DNA of 64,000 nucleotides from positions 196,197-260,196 of the forward strand of contig SVQW01000002.1 in NCBI GenBank assembly GCA_015065085.1, given 5' to 3'. Below, piece by piece: positions 52,988 through 63,990 of this stretch (the stretch's first letter is position 1; each line of letters opens with the position of its first letter). Source of the stretch: Oscillospiraceae bacterium (lineage in GTDB: Bacteria; Bacillota; Clostridia; Oscillospirales; SIG627). The notes beneath the pieces are model-generated. The model saw only the letters and a program-made list of their open reading frames with translations, did no database searches and was not told the origin of the DNA. Made by a program: the position numbers and the translations under genes.

Positions 52988-53875
52988 ATGAAGATATTGG
53001 TTATCGGCGGAACGGGGCACATGGGTACGTTTTTATGCCGTATTCTCGCCGAAAGAGGACACAATGTCACTGTTGCCACACGACGCGGTATTGCGCCCGA
53101 CGGTTTTGAGGCTATAACTCTGAACGCCAACTCACCCGAAGAGCTTTTTCCGCTCAAGAGCCGTGAATTCGATACGGTAATTGATTTTCCCGGTGCAGCC
53201 CGGAATGTGTACGATGTGTTGGGTGACAGTGTAGGTCATATTATCGGTTGCGGTTCGCTGTGGATGTACGGTGCTCCCAAAAACGTCCCCACTCCCGAAA
53301 AGAAGCAAAGTGACTGTCCCTTTAAGGGATATGCCGCAAGATTTGAAAAAATAATGGACATGATTGAAGACAAAAAATGTCCTTTTACGGCAATTATGAT
53401 TCCCAACGTCTGCGGACCGGGAAAAATTCCGCTGGACTATATGGGCGGAAGAAGTATTGATGTTCACAAGGCTCATAAAAACGGTGCCAAGATATATCTT
53501 CCCGACGGTGCCGAGCCTCTCATTTCCCCCTGCGATGCGCAGGACCTTGCCATGCTGTTTGCGTTGGCGGCGGAAAATCCCGAAAAATCCGGCAACAATC
53601 TGTTCAATGCAGGGCCCGTGAATGCTCTTACAATCACCGAATTTGTGAATACATACAGCCGTATTTACGGCAGTAACAACGAAATCGAGTATGTTTCATG
53701 GGAAAAATATACAACAGAAATTTCTCCCTCGGTGGATTACTGGTGGCATTTTTACTCCCACATGTGCGCAGACACCTCCAAGGCAAGAAGTGTTTTGGGA
53801 TACAATCCGCAATTCACCTGCGAAGAAACCATGGAACGTGCCGTGAAGTGGATGTTCGACAAGGGTCTTATGTAA
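52988..53875 (+). CDS. NAD-dependent epimerase/dehydratase (extended SDR-like)
   Basis: This 295-residue protein starts with the NAD-binding VIGGTGHMGTFL (5-16). The segment GCGSLWMYGAP stands where SDRs carry the catalytic Ser/Thr-Tyr, followed by a substrate domain with TAIMIPNVCGPG. It probably modifies a nucleotide-linked or free sugar; the exact reaction is unknown. AGGAG precedes the ATG. A hairpin and the atp operon follow after 24 nt, so some read-through into atp is possible. Confidence 0.88.
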   Translation: MKILVIGGTGHMGTFLCRILAERGHNVTVATRRGIAPDGFEAITLNANSPEELFPLKSREFDTVIDFPGAARNVYDVLGDSVGHIIGCGSLWMYGAPKNVPTPEKKQSDCPFKGYAARFEKIMDMIEDKKCPFTAIMIPNVCGPGKIPLDYMGGRSIDVHKAHKNGAKIYLPDGAEPLISPCDAQDLAMLFALAAENPEKSGNNLFNAGPVNALTITEFVNTYSRIYGSNNEIEYVSWEKYTTEISPSVDYWWHFYSHMCADTSKARSVLGYNPQFTCEETMERAVKWMFDKGLM

Positions 53876-53881
53876 AAATAT

Positions 53882-53923
53882 AAAGGATAATGCGGTGCAA
53901 TGCACCGCATTAAGTACGTAAAA
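53882..53923 (+). promoter_or_regulatory. Shine-Dalgarno, perfect hairpin and start region of the atpI-like gene
   Basis: AAAGGA (53882-53887) abuts a perfect 12-bp inverted repeat (53888-53899 with 53901-53912; TAATGCGGTGCA and its complement around one A). Then follow 11 nt and the ATG at 53924, with no other Shine-Dalgarno. An ATG lies in the hairpin centre (53900) and could be an alternative start. The layout matches 24333-24377. Confidence 0.6.
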
Positions 53924-54175
53924 ATGATTCAGGCTTTATTTTTAATTGCAGGGCTTATCATAGGCGTTGTGCAATTTCTGCTTCTTGGCAGAATAACCGC
54001 CGCTCTGCTTGAGAAAAAAAGACATATGGCAGTGTATATTGCGGCTAAGCTCGCTTTATATATAATTTTTATTCTCTTAATTTTCTTTTTTATGCCGTAT
54101 TTTCTCTATACGGCGGCGGGCTACGGTGTGGGTATAATAGCCGGCTCGTTTTTAAACTTTGCAATAAGGAGATGA
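53924..54175 (+). CDS. ATP synthase subunit I-like membrane protein
   Basis: This protein of about 83 residues is almost wholly hydrophobic, with two to three membrane helices and a short KKRH loop (ALLEKKRHMAVY). Its place directly before atpB and its size fit AtpI, an assembly factor for the c-ring. Sequence similarity by eye is weak, so the name rests on context. The start is either 53924 (after the hairpin) or 53900 (inside it, adding MHRIKYVK). The stop overlaps the Shine-Dalgarno of atpB. Confidence 0.7.
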   Translation: MIQALFLIAGLIIGVVQFLLLGRITAALLEKKRHMAVYIAAKLALYIIFILLIFFFMPYFLYTAAGYGVGIIAGSFLNFAIRR

Positions 54176-54179
54176 TTTT

Positions 54180-55067
54180 TTGGGTTTCGTTATAAATATC
54201 GGTGCTTCGGCGCTGGTATTCGTGTTACTTCTGATTCTCAAAGCCTCGCTTGCCCACAAGCGCCGCGAAGAGCCGGGTAACAAAAAGCTTAAAACCAAGA
54301 ACCGGTTGTATTTCTGGGGCATGGTAATTGCGGCATGGTATTTTGTCGCCTGTGTCATCAATGAAATACGCGGAGGGCTTACGGGAATTCACGTGGAAGT
54401 GGAGCTGTTCGCTCCCAGAGTGGAATTGTTCGGAATATCCTTTTCCGAGTCTAACATCACCATGTGGATAATCACAGCGGCAATACTTGTGCTTTGCCTG
54501 CTATTCCGCTTTATTGTGTTCCCGAAATTTACCGAAAATCCCAAGGGCTTGCAAAACATTGCAGAAATAGCCGTTGAGGAAGCGGACAAGTTCGTAAAGG
54601 GTGTTGTCGGTGAGCATTTGCCGGGCGATATTTCCGCTTACATGGTTTCCATTGCACTGTTCATGATAGGCAGTGCGTTGAGCGAATTATTCGGAAAGCG
54701 TCCACCAACTGCCGACCTTATCGTTACGGCATCGATGGGACTTTGCACGTTCTTTCTGATCAACTATTACGGTATCCGCGTCAAAGGTATCGGCGGAAGA
54801 TTGAAGTCTCTTGCCTCACCTTCGCCTGTTATCTTTCCCATGAAGGTGCTCAGCGATGTGGCTGTGCCCGTATCACTTGCATGCCGTCTGTTCGGTAACA
54901 TGCTGGGCGGTATGATAGTCATGCATCTTCTGCAAAACTCACTGGGCGGATATTCTGTTGGTGTGACTTCCCTTGCAGGGCTTTATTTCAACCTTTTCCA
55001 CCCATTAATACAAACTTATATTTTTATTACACTGTCGCTTACGTTTATTAACGAAGCCGCAGAATAG
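54180..55067 (+). CDS. atpB: ATP synthase F0 subunit a
   Basis: This 295-residue membrane protein has the subunit a signature: the essential Arg in CRLFGNMLGG (about 235), and a last helix with NLFHPLIQTYIF...SLTFINEA. Subunit a forms the ion half-channels next to the c-ring. It uses a TTG start at 54180, with AAGGAG 8 nt upstream. N-terminal helices are typical in number. It is the second gene of the atp operon. Confidence 0.95.
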   Translation: MGFVINIGASALVFVLLLILKASLAHKRREEPGNKKLKTKNRLYFWGMVIAAWYFVACVINEIRGGLTGIHVEVELFAPRVELFGISFSESNITMWIITAAILVLCLLFRFIVFPKFTENPKGLQNIAEIAVEEADKFVKGVVGEHLPGDISAYMVSIALFMIGSALSELFGKRPPTADLIVTASMGLCTFFLINYYGIRVKGIGGRLKSLASPSPVIFPMKVLSDVAVPVSLACRLFGNMLGGMIVMHLLQNSLGGYSVGVTSLAGLYFNLFHPLIQTYIFITLSLTFINEAAE

Positions 55068-55079
55068 GAGGATTTTATT

Positions 55080-55292
55080 ATGAACGCATTCGCATCCGCA
55101 CTCGCACTTCTCCCCTGTCTGGGCGCAGGTATTATGATGGGCTTTGCGACAAGCAAGGCAGTAGACGCCGTTGCACGTCAGCCCGAAGCATCCGGTAAGA
55201 TTAACTCCATTCTTCTCATGGGTCTTGCACTTACCGAGTCCACCGCGATATACGGCTTTGTTATGTCGCTTATACTTTTCACCAAAATCTGA
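55080..55292 (+). CDS. atpE: ATP synthase F0 subunit c
   Basis: This 70-residue hairpin protein has two membrane helices joined by RQPEASG (33-39). The ion-binding carboxylate is Glu53, followed by Ser54, Thr55 and Tyr58 (LTESTAIY), which resembles Na+-type c subunits. The Gln of helix 1 that completes the Na+ site in Ilyobacter and Propionigenium appears to be Met20 here, so ion specificity (H+ or Na+) is unclear. GGAGG lies 9 nt upstream. Confidence 0.96.
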   Translation: MNAFASALALLPCLGAGIMMGFATSKAVDAVARQPEASGKINSILLMGLALTESTAIYGFVMSLILFTKI

Positions 55293-55310
55293 GAATAAGA
55301 GGTAGTTTCA

Positions 55311-55814
55311 ATGCCGGGACTTGATTTTTCAAAAATTCCCATGGATCTTATCCTGAATATTATCAACATTATCCTTATATTTGTCATTGTGAAAACTCTT
55401 TTATACAAGCCTGTAAAGAATTTTCTTGATGCACGCGCCAAGAAAACCGCCGATGCAATAAAAGAGGCACAGGACGCCAAGGACGCTGCACATAAGCTGA
55501 AAAGTGACTACGACTCTCTCCTTGCAGACAGCGAAGTTGAAGTAAAAAAGCTTATTAAAGACGGCGAAATAAAGGCTGCCGAGAAGTCTGCCGCAATTAT
55601 TGAAAATGCCCGTAAACAGGCTGAGGAGATTATTGCCGAGGCTCACAAGCAGATTGAGGAAGACCGCCGCGAAGCGCAGGAGGATATCAAAAAGGAAATC
55701 GTCCGCACAGCGCTCATTATTTCCGAAAAAGTACTGGAACGTGAGATAAAGGACACCGACGTGAGAAAGGTAGCCGAAGAGTACTTTGTCAACCCCAAGG
55801 GTAAAATAGTATGA
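55311..55814 (+). CDS. atpF: ATP synthase F0 subunit b
   Basis: This 167-residue protein has one N-terminal membrane helix (about 10-28, LILNIINIILIFVIVKTLL) and a long charged coiled coil (AKKTADAIKEAQDAKDAAHKLK...), as expected for the peripheral stalk. It overlaps the next gene by 4 nt (ATGA), so translation is coupled. It is not fused to delta. Confidence 0.95.
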   Translation: MPGLDFSKIPMDLILNIINIILIFVIVKTLLYKPVKNFLDARAKKTADAIKEAQDAKDAAHKLKSDYDSLLADSEVEVKKLIKDGEIKAAEKSAAIIENARKQAEEIIAEAHKQIEEDRREAQEDIKKEIVRTALIISEKVLEREIKDTDVRKVAEEYFVNPKGKIV

Positions 55815-56029
55815 AGCGCGTTATCATAACCGCAACACCCGCAATGTCGGAAGAGACATACAAGATCATATGCGGCAAGATCGAAAATAAGTACGGCGAA
55901 AGCTTTGAGTTTTCCCGTGTTGACGATGCTTCCATCATTGGCGGTTTTATACTTAACATCGAAAACAAAATTTACGACCTGAGCACCAGAACACGCCTTG
56001 ACGAAATAGGCAACCATATTCTCAACTAA
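55811..56029 (+). CDS. atpH: ATP synthase delta (OSCP) subunit, C-terminal domain only
   Basis: This 72-residue protein contains only what matches the C-terminal part of delta: VIITATPAMSEE, KYGESFEFSRVDDASIIGGFILNIENKIYDLSTRTRLDEI. Normal delta is about 175-185 residues, and its N-terminal six-helix domain, which binds the top of F1, is missing. There is no room for it, because the start overlaps the atpF stop (ATGA). It is followed by atpA after 12 nt, with AAGGAGG. The frame is intact and in the normal operon position, so it is probably a real short subunit. Confidence 0.85.
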   Translation: MKRVIITATPAMSEETYKIICGKIENKYGESFEFSRVDDASIIGGFILNIENKIYDLSTRTRLDEIGNHILN

Positions 56030-56041
56030 GGAGGCAATGCC

Positions 56042-57550
56042 ATGTCCCAGATAAAATTGGATGATATCAGCGCGTTTCTCAAAAAACGTGTGGACGGCTT
56101 TGAGCCCAAGCCGCTGATATACCGCTACGGCAGAGTGAAAAGCGTTGCCGACGGCGTTGTCAGAATTGAGGGTCTGCCCCACCGTTCCTACGGTGAGCTT
56201 CTTGAATTCAATTCCAACGTTTACGGTATGGCGCTTGACCTGGAAGAGGACGGTGTAGGTGCCGTACTGCTCAACACCACCGATAATGTGGCAGTGGGCG
56301 ACCAGGTACGCGGTATCGGACGTGTAACCGAGGTTCCGGTAGGCGAAGAGCTTATAGGCAGAGTTATCGACCCCATCGGCAGACCGCTGGACGGTATGCC
56401 ACTGAGCACCAAGAACTATCTGCCTGCCGAGCGTCCGGCTCCCCCTCTTATACAGCGCAGACCCGTAGATACTCCCCTTGAAACGGGTATACTTGCCATC
56501 GACAGCATGATTCCCATAGGACGCGGTCAGCGCGAGCTTATTATAGGCGACAGACAGACGGGTAAAACCTCTATCGCCGTAGATACGATTATTCATCAGA
56601 AAAATACCGACGTTATCTGCATTTACTGCGCCATCGGTCAGAAGGCATCCAACGTAGCGCAAATAATAAAAACTCTTACCGACGCAGGTGCAATGGAATA
56701 TTCCGTTATTGTTGCCGCAACAGCAGGCGACAGCCCCGCAATGCAATATCTTGCACCCTACTCAGCCTGCTCGGTGGCTGAATATTTCATGTCCAAGGGG
56801 AAAGATGTTCTTGTAGTATACGACGACCTTTCCAAGCATGCAGTGGCGTACAGAACGATTTCTCTGCTTCTGCACCGTCCGCCGGGACGTGAAGCTTATC
56901 CCGGTGACGTATTCTACCTTCACTCACGTCTTCTTGAACGTGCGGCATGTCTGTCACACGAATTCGGGGGCGGAAGTATAACCGCACTGCCCATAATCGA
57001 AACAGCGGCCGGAAATATCTCTGCTTATATTCCCACCAATGTTATTTCCATTACTGACGGTCAGATATATCTGGAAAGCGAGCTGTTCCACAGCGGTATA
57101 CGCCCTGCGGTAAACACAGGTCTTTCGGTATCCCGTGTAGGACGAAGTGCACAGCACAAGGCTATGCGAAAGGTTTCGGGATCACTGCGTATACAGCTTG
57201 CCCAGTACCGCGAAATGGCGGTTTTCGCCCGTTTCGGCTCGGATATTGACTCTTCCACCAAAAAGATGCTGGACAACGGTGAACGACTTACTGCACTGTT
57301 CAAACAGGGCAGAGGCCAGACCTTCGATTTGGTTGACGAAGTAATAACTCTTGCGGCGTTCGGTAAAAACGCTTTTGACAGCGTTAAGGTTTCTGACATA
57401 AACAATGCCCGTACCGCCCTTATAAACGAAATACGCTCTTCCTATTCCAATATTGTCAACCGCATCACCGACACGCACGACCTTGACGAGGAAACCGCAA
57501 ACGAATTGGGTATTGCGGTAAAAGAGTTTATGAAGGGAATGGGTGACTGA
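56042..57550 (+). CDS. atpA: ATP synthase F1 subunit alpha
   Basis: This 502-residue protein has the alpha subunit P-loop GDRQTGKTS (about 170), the non-catalytic nucleotide site, PGREAYPGDVFYLHSRLLERAA and a C-terminal helical domain. With beta it forms the alpha3beta3 head. Length and order are normal. AAGGAGG lies 7 nt upstream of the ATG. Confidence 0.97.
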   Translation: MSQIKLDDISAFLKKRVDGFEPKPLIYRYGRVKSVADGVVRIEGLPHRSYGELLEFNSNVYGMALDLEEDGVGAVLLNTTDNVAVGDQVRGIGRVTEVPVGEELIGRVIDPIGRPLDGMPLSTKNYLPAERPAPPLIQRRPVDTPLETGILAIDSMIPIGRGQRELIIGDRQTGKTSIAVDTIIHQKNTDVICIYCAIGQKASNVAQIIKTLTDAGAMEYSVIVAATAGDSPAMQYLAPYSACSVAEYFMSKGKDVLVVYDDLSKHAVAYRTISLLLHRPPGREAYPGDVFYLHSRLLERAACLSHEFGGGSITALPIIETAAGNISAYIPTNVISITDGQIYLESELFHSGIRPAVNTGLSVSRVGRSAQHKAMRKVSGSLRIQLAQYREMAVFARFGSDIDSSTKKMLDNGERLTALFKQGRGQTFDLVDEVITLAAFGKNAFDSVKVSDINNARTALINEIRSSYSNIVNRITDTHDLDEETANELGIAVKEFMKGMGD

Positions 57551-57552
57551 GT

Positions 57553-60211
<2,659 letters not shown>

Positions 60212-60213
60212 GC

Positions 60214-60249
60214 AAAAAACATAGCTGTGTTTTCACGGCTATGTTTTTT
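60214..60249 (+). terminator. Intrinsic terminator of the atp operon
   Basis: AAAAAACATAGC pairs with GCTATGTTTTTT, and CACGG with CTGTG-like sequence inside, followed by further T residues. Confidence 0.9.
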
Positions 60250-60260
60250 TTGAAAAAATG

Positions 60261-60289
60261 TTGATTTTTTTTAAAAATTGGTATATACT
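60261..60289 (+). promoter_or_regulatory. Sigma-A promoter of rubrerythrin
   Basis: TTGATT (60261-60266), 17 nt, then TATACT (60284-60289), 32 nt before the start codon. Confidence 0.75.
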
Positions 60290-60321
60290 AATACCATACT
60301 TATATTTTTGGGAGGTATATT

Positions 60322-60864
60322 ATGGAAAACATCAAGGGTACAAAAACCGAGGCTAATCTCTGGGCTGCGTTTGCAGGCGAATCTCAGGCAAGAAATAAAT
60401 ACACCTACTACGCATCCAAGGCAAAGAAAGACGGCTATGAGCAGATAGCTTCTCTCTTTGAAGACACTGCAAACAACGAAAAGGAACACGCAAAGATTTG
60501 GTTCAAGCTGCTCATGGGCGGCGAAATCCCCTCTACCATCGACAATCTTGCAGATGCTGCAAGCGGCGAAAACTATGAATGGACCGAAATGTACGCAGAA
60601 TTTGCAAAAACTGCACGTGAGGAAGGCTTTACCACCATCGCTCTGCTGTTTGAAAAGGTAGCGGCAATCGAGAAAACCCACGAGGAAAGATATCGCAAGC
60701 TGGCAGCCAACATTGAGGGCGGAGTTGTATTCTCCAAGGATGGCGATGCAATCTGGGAATGCCGTAACTGCGGTCATATCCATATCGGACCCAAGGCTCC
60801 CGGCATGTGTCCGGTATGTGCACATCCTCAGGCATATTTCGAGGTTCGCAAGGAAAACTATTAA
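60322..60864 (+). CDS. Rubrerythrin
   Basis: This 180-residue protein has a ferritin-like four-helix domain (about 1-135) with Glu ligands in [11 protein letters not shown] and NNEKEHAK and in the second ExxH pair ([11 protein letters not shown]), and a C-terminal rubredoxin-like domain with ECRNCGH and [11 protein letters not shown]. It reduces hydrogen peroxide in the cytoplasm of anaerobes. GGGAGG precedes the ATG. It stands alone between its promoter and terminator. Confidence 0.97.
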   Translation: MENIKGTKTEANLWAAFAGESQARNKYTYYASKAKKDGYEQIASLFEDTANNEKEHAKIWFKLLMGGEIPSTIDNLADAASGENYEWTEMYAEFAKTAREEGFTTIALLFEKVAAIEKTHEERYRKLAANIEGGVVFSKDGDAIWECRNCGHIHIGPKAPGMCPVCAHPQAYFEVRKENY

Positions 60865-60876
60865 TCGGTACTTTAC

Positions 60877-60904
60877 GGGCGGACACAATGTCCGCCCTAT
60901 TTTT
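60877..60904 (+). terminator. Intrinsic terminator of rubrerythrin
   Basis: GGGCGGACA (60877-60885) pairs with TGTCCGCCC (60889-60897), then TATTTTTG. It resembles the hairpin at 24342-24366. Confidence 0.88.
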
Positions 60905-60921
60905 GTGTACAGGAGATTGTT

Positions 60922-61581
60922 ATGAACGTACAGCCTAAAGCACAGGAAAATACAATTAAAAACGGTACAAAAGGTAAATTCATTGTTTTTGAAGGCATTG
61001 ACGGCTCGGGAAAAAGCACTCAAATTGCTTTGCTTGAAAAACGTCTTAAAGAAAAGGGAATAAATGTGGCACGCACTGCCGAACCGACAGCTTCCGGACT
61101 TGGTGGGCTTATACGTGATGCACTCAACGGCACCACCCCAAGAACACCCTACGAATTGGCGTCGATGTTTCTTGCTGACCGCATCAGCCATAACGAAAAC
61201 CCTGTTTACGGCATAAAAAAGATGCTGGACGAAGGTACATATGTCATTTGCGACAGATATTATTATTCTTCCTTTGCATATCAGGGCATAGACGCTGACC
61301 TTAACTGGGTGATGGATATAAATCTCAGCTGTCCTCAAATTACCCGACCGGACGTTTGCATATTTCTTGATCTTGACCCGGAAAAAAGCGCTCAACGCAT
61401 AAGTGAAAGCCGTGCCTTTGCCGAGATTTTTGAGAACACTGACACTCTGAGAAAAATACGCTCCCGTTTTTACGACGTTTTTGAGCTTATCCACCAGCGT
61501 GAGAACATTCGCATAATCGATGCGGGACGTACAGTAGAGGAAATCGCCGACGATGTTTATGCGGCGGTTTTTGAAGAATAG
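60922..61581 (+). CDS. tmk: Thymidylate kinase
   Basis: This 219-residue protein has the P-loop FEGIDGSGKST (23-33), the DR(Y/F) motif in CDRYYYSSFAYQG, and a lid region. It phosphorylates dTMP for DNA synthesis. About 16 residues precede the usual start of the domain. The ATG at 60922 has AGGAG 6 nt upstream. It lies 57 nt after rubrerythrin, past a terminator. Confidence 0.95.
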   Translation: MNVQPKAQENTIKNGTKGKFIVFEGIDGSGKSTQIALLEKRLKEKGINVARTAEPTASGLGGLIRDALNGTTPRTPYELASMFLADRISHNENPVYGIKKMLDEGTYVICDRYYYSSFAYQGIDADLNWVMDINLSCPQITRPDVCIFLDLDPEKSAQRISESRAFAEIFENTDTLRKIRSRFYDVFELIHQRENIRIIDAGRTVEEIADDVYAAVFEE

Positions 61582-61614
61582 TACATCTTTTTGAGGAGTT
61601 TTCGCATTCACATT

Positions 61615-62943
61615 ATGACTATTCAGCTTTCAGACCATTTTACATATAAAAAGCTTTTACGCTTTACATTCCCATCAATAATAATGATGATATTTTCGTC
61701 GGTATATGGTGTGGTGGACGGTTTTTTCGTTTCAAACTTTGTAGGTAAAACACCTTTTGCCGCCGTCAATTTCATAATGCCCTTCCTCATGATTCTGGGT
61801 ACACTGGGTTTTATGTTCGGAGCGGGCGGAAGCGCGCTGGTATCAAAAACCTTAGGTGAGGGTGACAATGCTCTTGCAAACAAATATTTTTCCATGCTGG
61901 TTTATATTTCCATCGCATGCGGTATAGTTCTGAGCGCGCTGGGTATAGTTTTTCTGCGTCCCATTTCTGCACTTCTGGGGGCGGACGGTCAGCTTCTTGA
62001 GGACTGTGTAACCTACGGCAGAACAGTTCTTATCGCTCTTCCCGCATTCATGCTTCAGATGGAATTTCAGACCTTTTTCATAACAGCCGAGAAGCCTCAG
62101 CTCGGGCTTTATGTGACGGTTGCATCAGGTGTTGCGAACATGGTACTGGACGCACTTTTTGTAGGAGTTTTCCGATGGGGGCTTGTAGGTGCAGCCGCCG
62201 CCACGGGTATAAGCCAGGCAATAGGCGGATTTTGTCCGGTTTTATTTTTTGCTCTGCCAAACAGCAGTATTCTGCGTCTCACACGAACGAAATTCTACGG
62301 TAAAGCCTTTTTTAAGACCTGCACCAACGGCTCATCCGAGCTGATGTCCAACATATCCATGTCACTTGTAGGTATGCTTTACAACATTCAGCTGATGAAA
62401 TACGCAGGAGAAAACGGTGTTGCGGCTTACGGCGTGCTAATGTATGTCAACATGATATTCATTTCTGCTTTTATCGGTTATTCCATAGGAACGGCTCCCA
62501 TCGTAGGCTTTCATTACGGTGCCGAGAACCACAGCGAACTTAAAAGCCTTGTAAAAAAGAGTCTTACAATAATAGGTGTGCTTTCTCTGGCTATGCTTCT
62601 TATGGGATTATTATTGGCAGTTCCTCTGTCTGAAATATTTGTGGGCTACGATGTTCAGCTTCTCGCCATGACGGTAAAAGGGTTTTATGTTTTTTCGTTC
62701 TCCTTCCTGTTTGCGGGAGTGTGTATATACGGCTCATCATTCTTCACCGCACTCAACAACGGGCTTGTATCGGCAATCGTATCATTTTTGAGAACGCTGG
62801 TTTTCCAGATAGCCGCAGTTATGCTTTTGCCCATAATATGGGGTATCGACGGAATATGGTTTTCTATCGTGGTTGCAGAGCTTATGGCTTTCATTGTTAC
62901 TATACTGTTCCTTTACGGGATGAAAAATAAATATCATTATTAA
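61615..62943 (+). CDS. MATE family multidrug/Na+ antiporter-like membrane protein
   Basis: This protein of about 442 residues has twelve membrane helices in two MatE halves, opening LLRFTFPSIIMMIFSSVYGVVDGFFVS and with FGAGGSALVSKTLGEGD after helix 2. MATE proteins export cationic drugs or metabolites with Na+ or H+. The ATG at 61615 is chosen; GAGGAG lies about 16 nt upstream, which is long, and a TTG at 61591 is an alternative. It ends at a bidirectional terminator. Confidence 0.93.
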   Translation: MTIQLSDHFTYKKLLRFTFPSIIMMIFSSVYGVVDGFFVSNFVGKTPFAAVNFIMPFLMILGTLGFMFGAGGSALVSKTLGEGDNALANKYFSMLVYISIACGIVLSALGIVFLRPISALLGADGQLLEDCVTYGRTVLIALPAFMLQMEFQTFFITAEKPQLGLYVTVASGVANMVLDALFVGVFRWGLVGAAAATGISQAIGGFCPVLFFALPNSSILRLTRTKFYGKAFFKTCTNGSSELMSNISMSLVGMLYNIQLMKYAGENGVAAYGVLMYVNMIFISAFIGYSIGTAPIVGFHYGAENHSELKSLVKKSLTIIGVLSLAMLLMGLLLAVPLSEIFVGYDVQLLAMTVKGFYVFSFSFLFAGVCIYGSSFFTALNNGLVSAIVSFLRTLVFQIAAVMLLPIIWGIDGIWFSIVVAELMAFIVTILFLYGMKNKYHY

Positions 62944-62985
62944 ACAATCAGCAGGTGATAATCGTGTATCACCTGCTGATTGTTT
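62942..62985. terminator. Bidirectional intrinsic terminator
   Basis: A 19-bp perfect stem joins 62942-62960 and 62967-62985 around ATCGTG. The core matches the terminator at 3227-3257. Confidence 0.93.
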
Positions 62986-62999
62986 ATTTTCAAATGTTA

Positions 63000-63938
63000 T
63001 TATACGGTCATGGGCTGTTTTACTTCGGACGGTACAACAAAATTGAATGCTCCGGGGCAGATTTCAAACTCAGTTCTTCCGGCATTTACAATTTCGCCGT
63101 CTATGCAAAGGCGCATTTTACCGTTAAGGGGTGTAACTGCGATTTTCCTGCAATTTGTGCTCAGAATTATCTTATCTATATTACTGATACTCATAAACGT
63201 GCCTTTCATATACGCGGGCAACAACCTCAAAAATTTCAGTCTCGGAACATTTTTTATTATATTTATATTAATGGTTCCGTCGCAAACGGATGCCAGCGGA
63301 TTACTCTTTATACCGCCGCCGCAATAACAGCCGTTCGCTATGGACGTCAGAAGCAATTTGCCGCTGTACATTGCTTCGCCATCAATTTCAATATCAAGAT
63401 TTGCTCCTTTTTTGCCTATAAGGTTAATAAGTATAGACACAAAGTATGCCACCGAGCCTGAAATAAACGGGCTCTTCTTAATTCTTGCCGTCATATCGGC
63501 AACATTGCAGTCAAAACCGATATTAAACATATTGGCACAATATCCCGTAACGGCTTCACCGTCTGTTTGGATGGTGTATCTGATGGCGTCGCATTTTACG
63601 GTACCTGCATTAATCTGTTTTGTAATATCATCAAATAAACCGGAAAAATTACGGCGAAAATCATTTCCGGTTCCGATGGGAATCACACCTGCTTCAGCGG
63701 CATCGCAATCCTTAATGCCGTTCAGAACCTCGTTGAATGTACCGTCACCGCCACAAGCAATAAATCTGGCAGGTCCATGATTATTAATGTACTCGCGAAT
63801 ATACCGCGTAGCATCTCCAACAGCTTTGGTCAAATATATTTCGGTTTCAATGCTGCATAATTCATTTATCTCATCGATCAGCATTTGTGCCTTATTTTGC
63901 CGACCTGCGTGAGGATTTACTATAAAAACTGTTTTCAT
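63000..63938 (-). CDS. Diacylglycerol kinase-like lipid kinase (YegS/DgkB family)
   Basis: This 312-residue protein has the DAGK catalytic motif GGDGTFNEVL (63-72) and GTGNDFRR (89-96). The C-terminal lobe is beta-rich and contains a glycine-rich CYCGGGIKSNP segment. It phosphorylates diacylglycerol or a related lipid at the membrane surface. Its usual length is about 300 residues. It is convergent with the MATE gene. Confidence 0.93.
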   Translation of the reverse strand: MKTVFIVNPHAGRQNKAQMLIDEINELCSIETEIYLTKAVGDATRYIREYINNHGPARFIACGGDGTFNEVLNGIKDCDAAEAGVIPIGTGNDFRRNFSGLFDDITKQINAGTVKCDAIRYTIQTDGEAVTGYCANMFNIGFDCNVADMTARIKKSPFISGSVAYFVSILINLIGKKGANLDIEIDGEAMYSGKLLLTSIANGCYCGGGIKSNPLASVCDGTININIIKNVPRLKFLRLLPAYMKGTFMSISNIDKIILSTNCRKIAVTPLNGKMRLCIDGEIVNAGRTEFEICPGAFNFVVPSEVKQPMTV

Positions 63939-63964
63939 TTATTCTCACTCTGTTATAAAAAATA

Positions 63965-63990
63965 AAGCTGCAACAAAAACTGTTACAGCT
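63965..63990 (-). terminator. Terminator of a gene beyond the right edge
   Basis: AGCTGCAACA and TGTTACAGCT form a stem (with a G-U pair in minus-strand RNA), followed on the minus strand by a T-rich run. The gene it would serve lies outside the window. Confidence 0.7.

Noticed and set aside
55811-56029. A frameshifted full-length atpH
   Set aside because: The start overlaps the atpF stop by 4 nt and atpF is complete, so there is no room or remnant for the N-terminal domain.
55643-56746. A 367-codon open frame on the minus strand
   Set aside because: It covers the ends of atpF, atpH and atpA in antisense and has no domain.
60271-61611. A 446-codon open frame on the minus strand
   Set aside because: It lies across rubrerythrin and thymidylate kinase, both certain on the other strand. 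Its translation has no recognisable motif.
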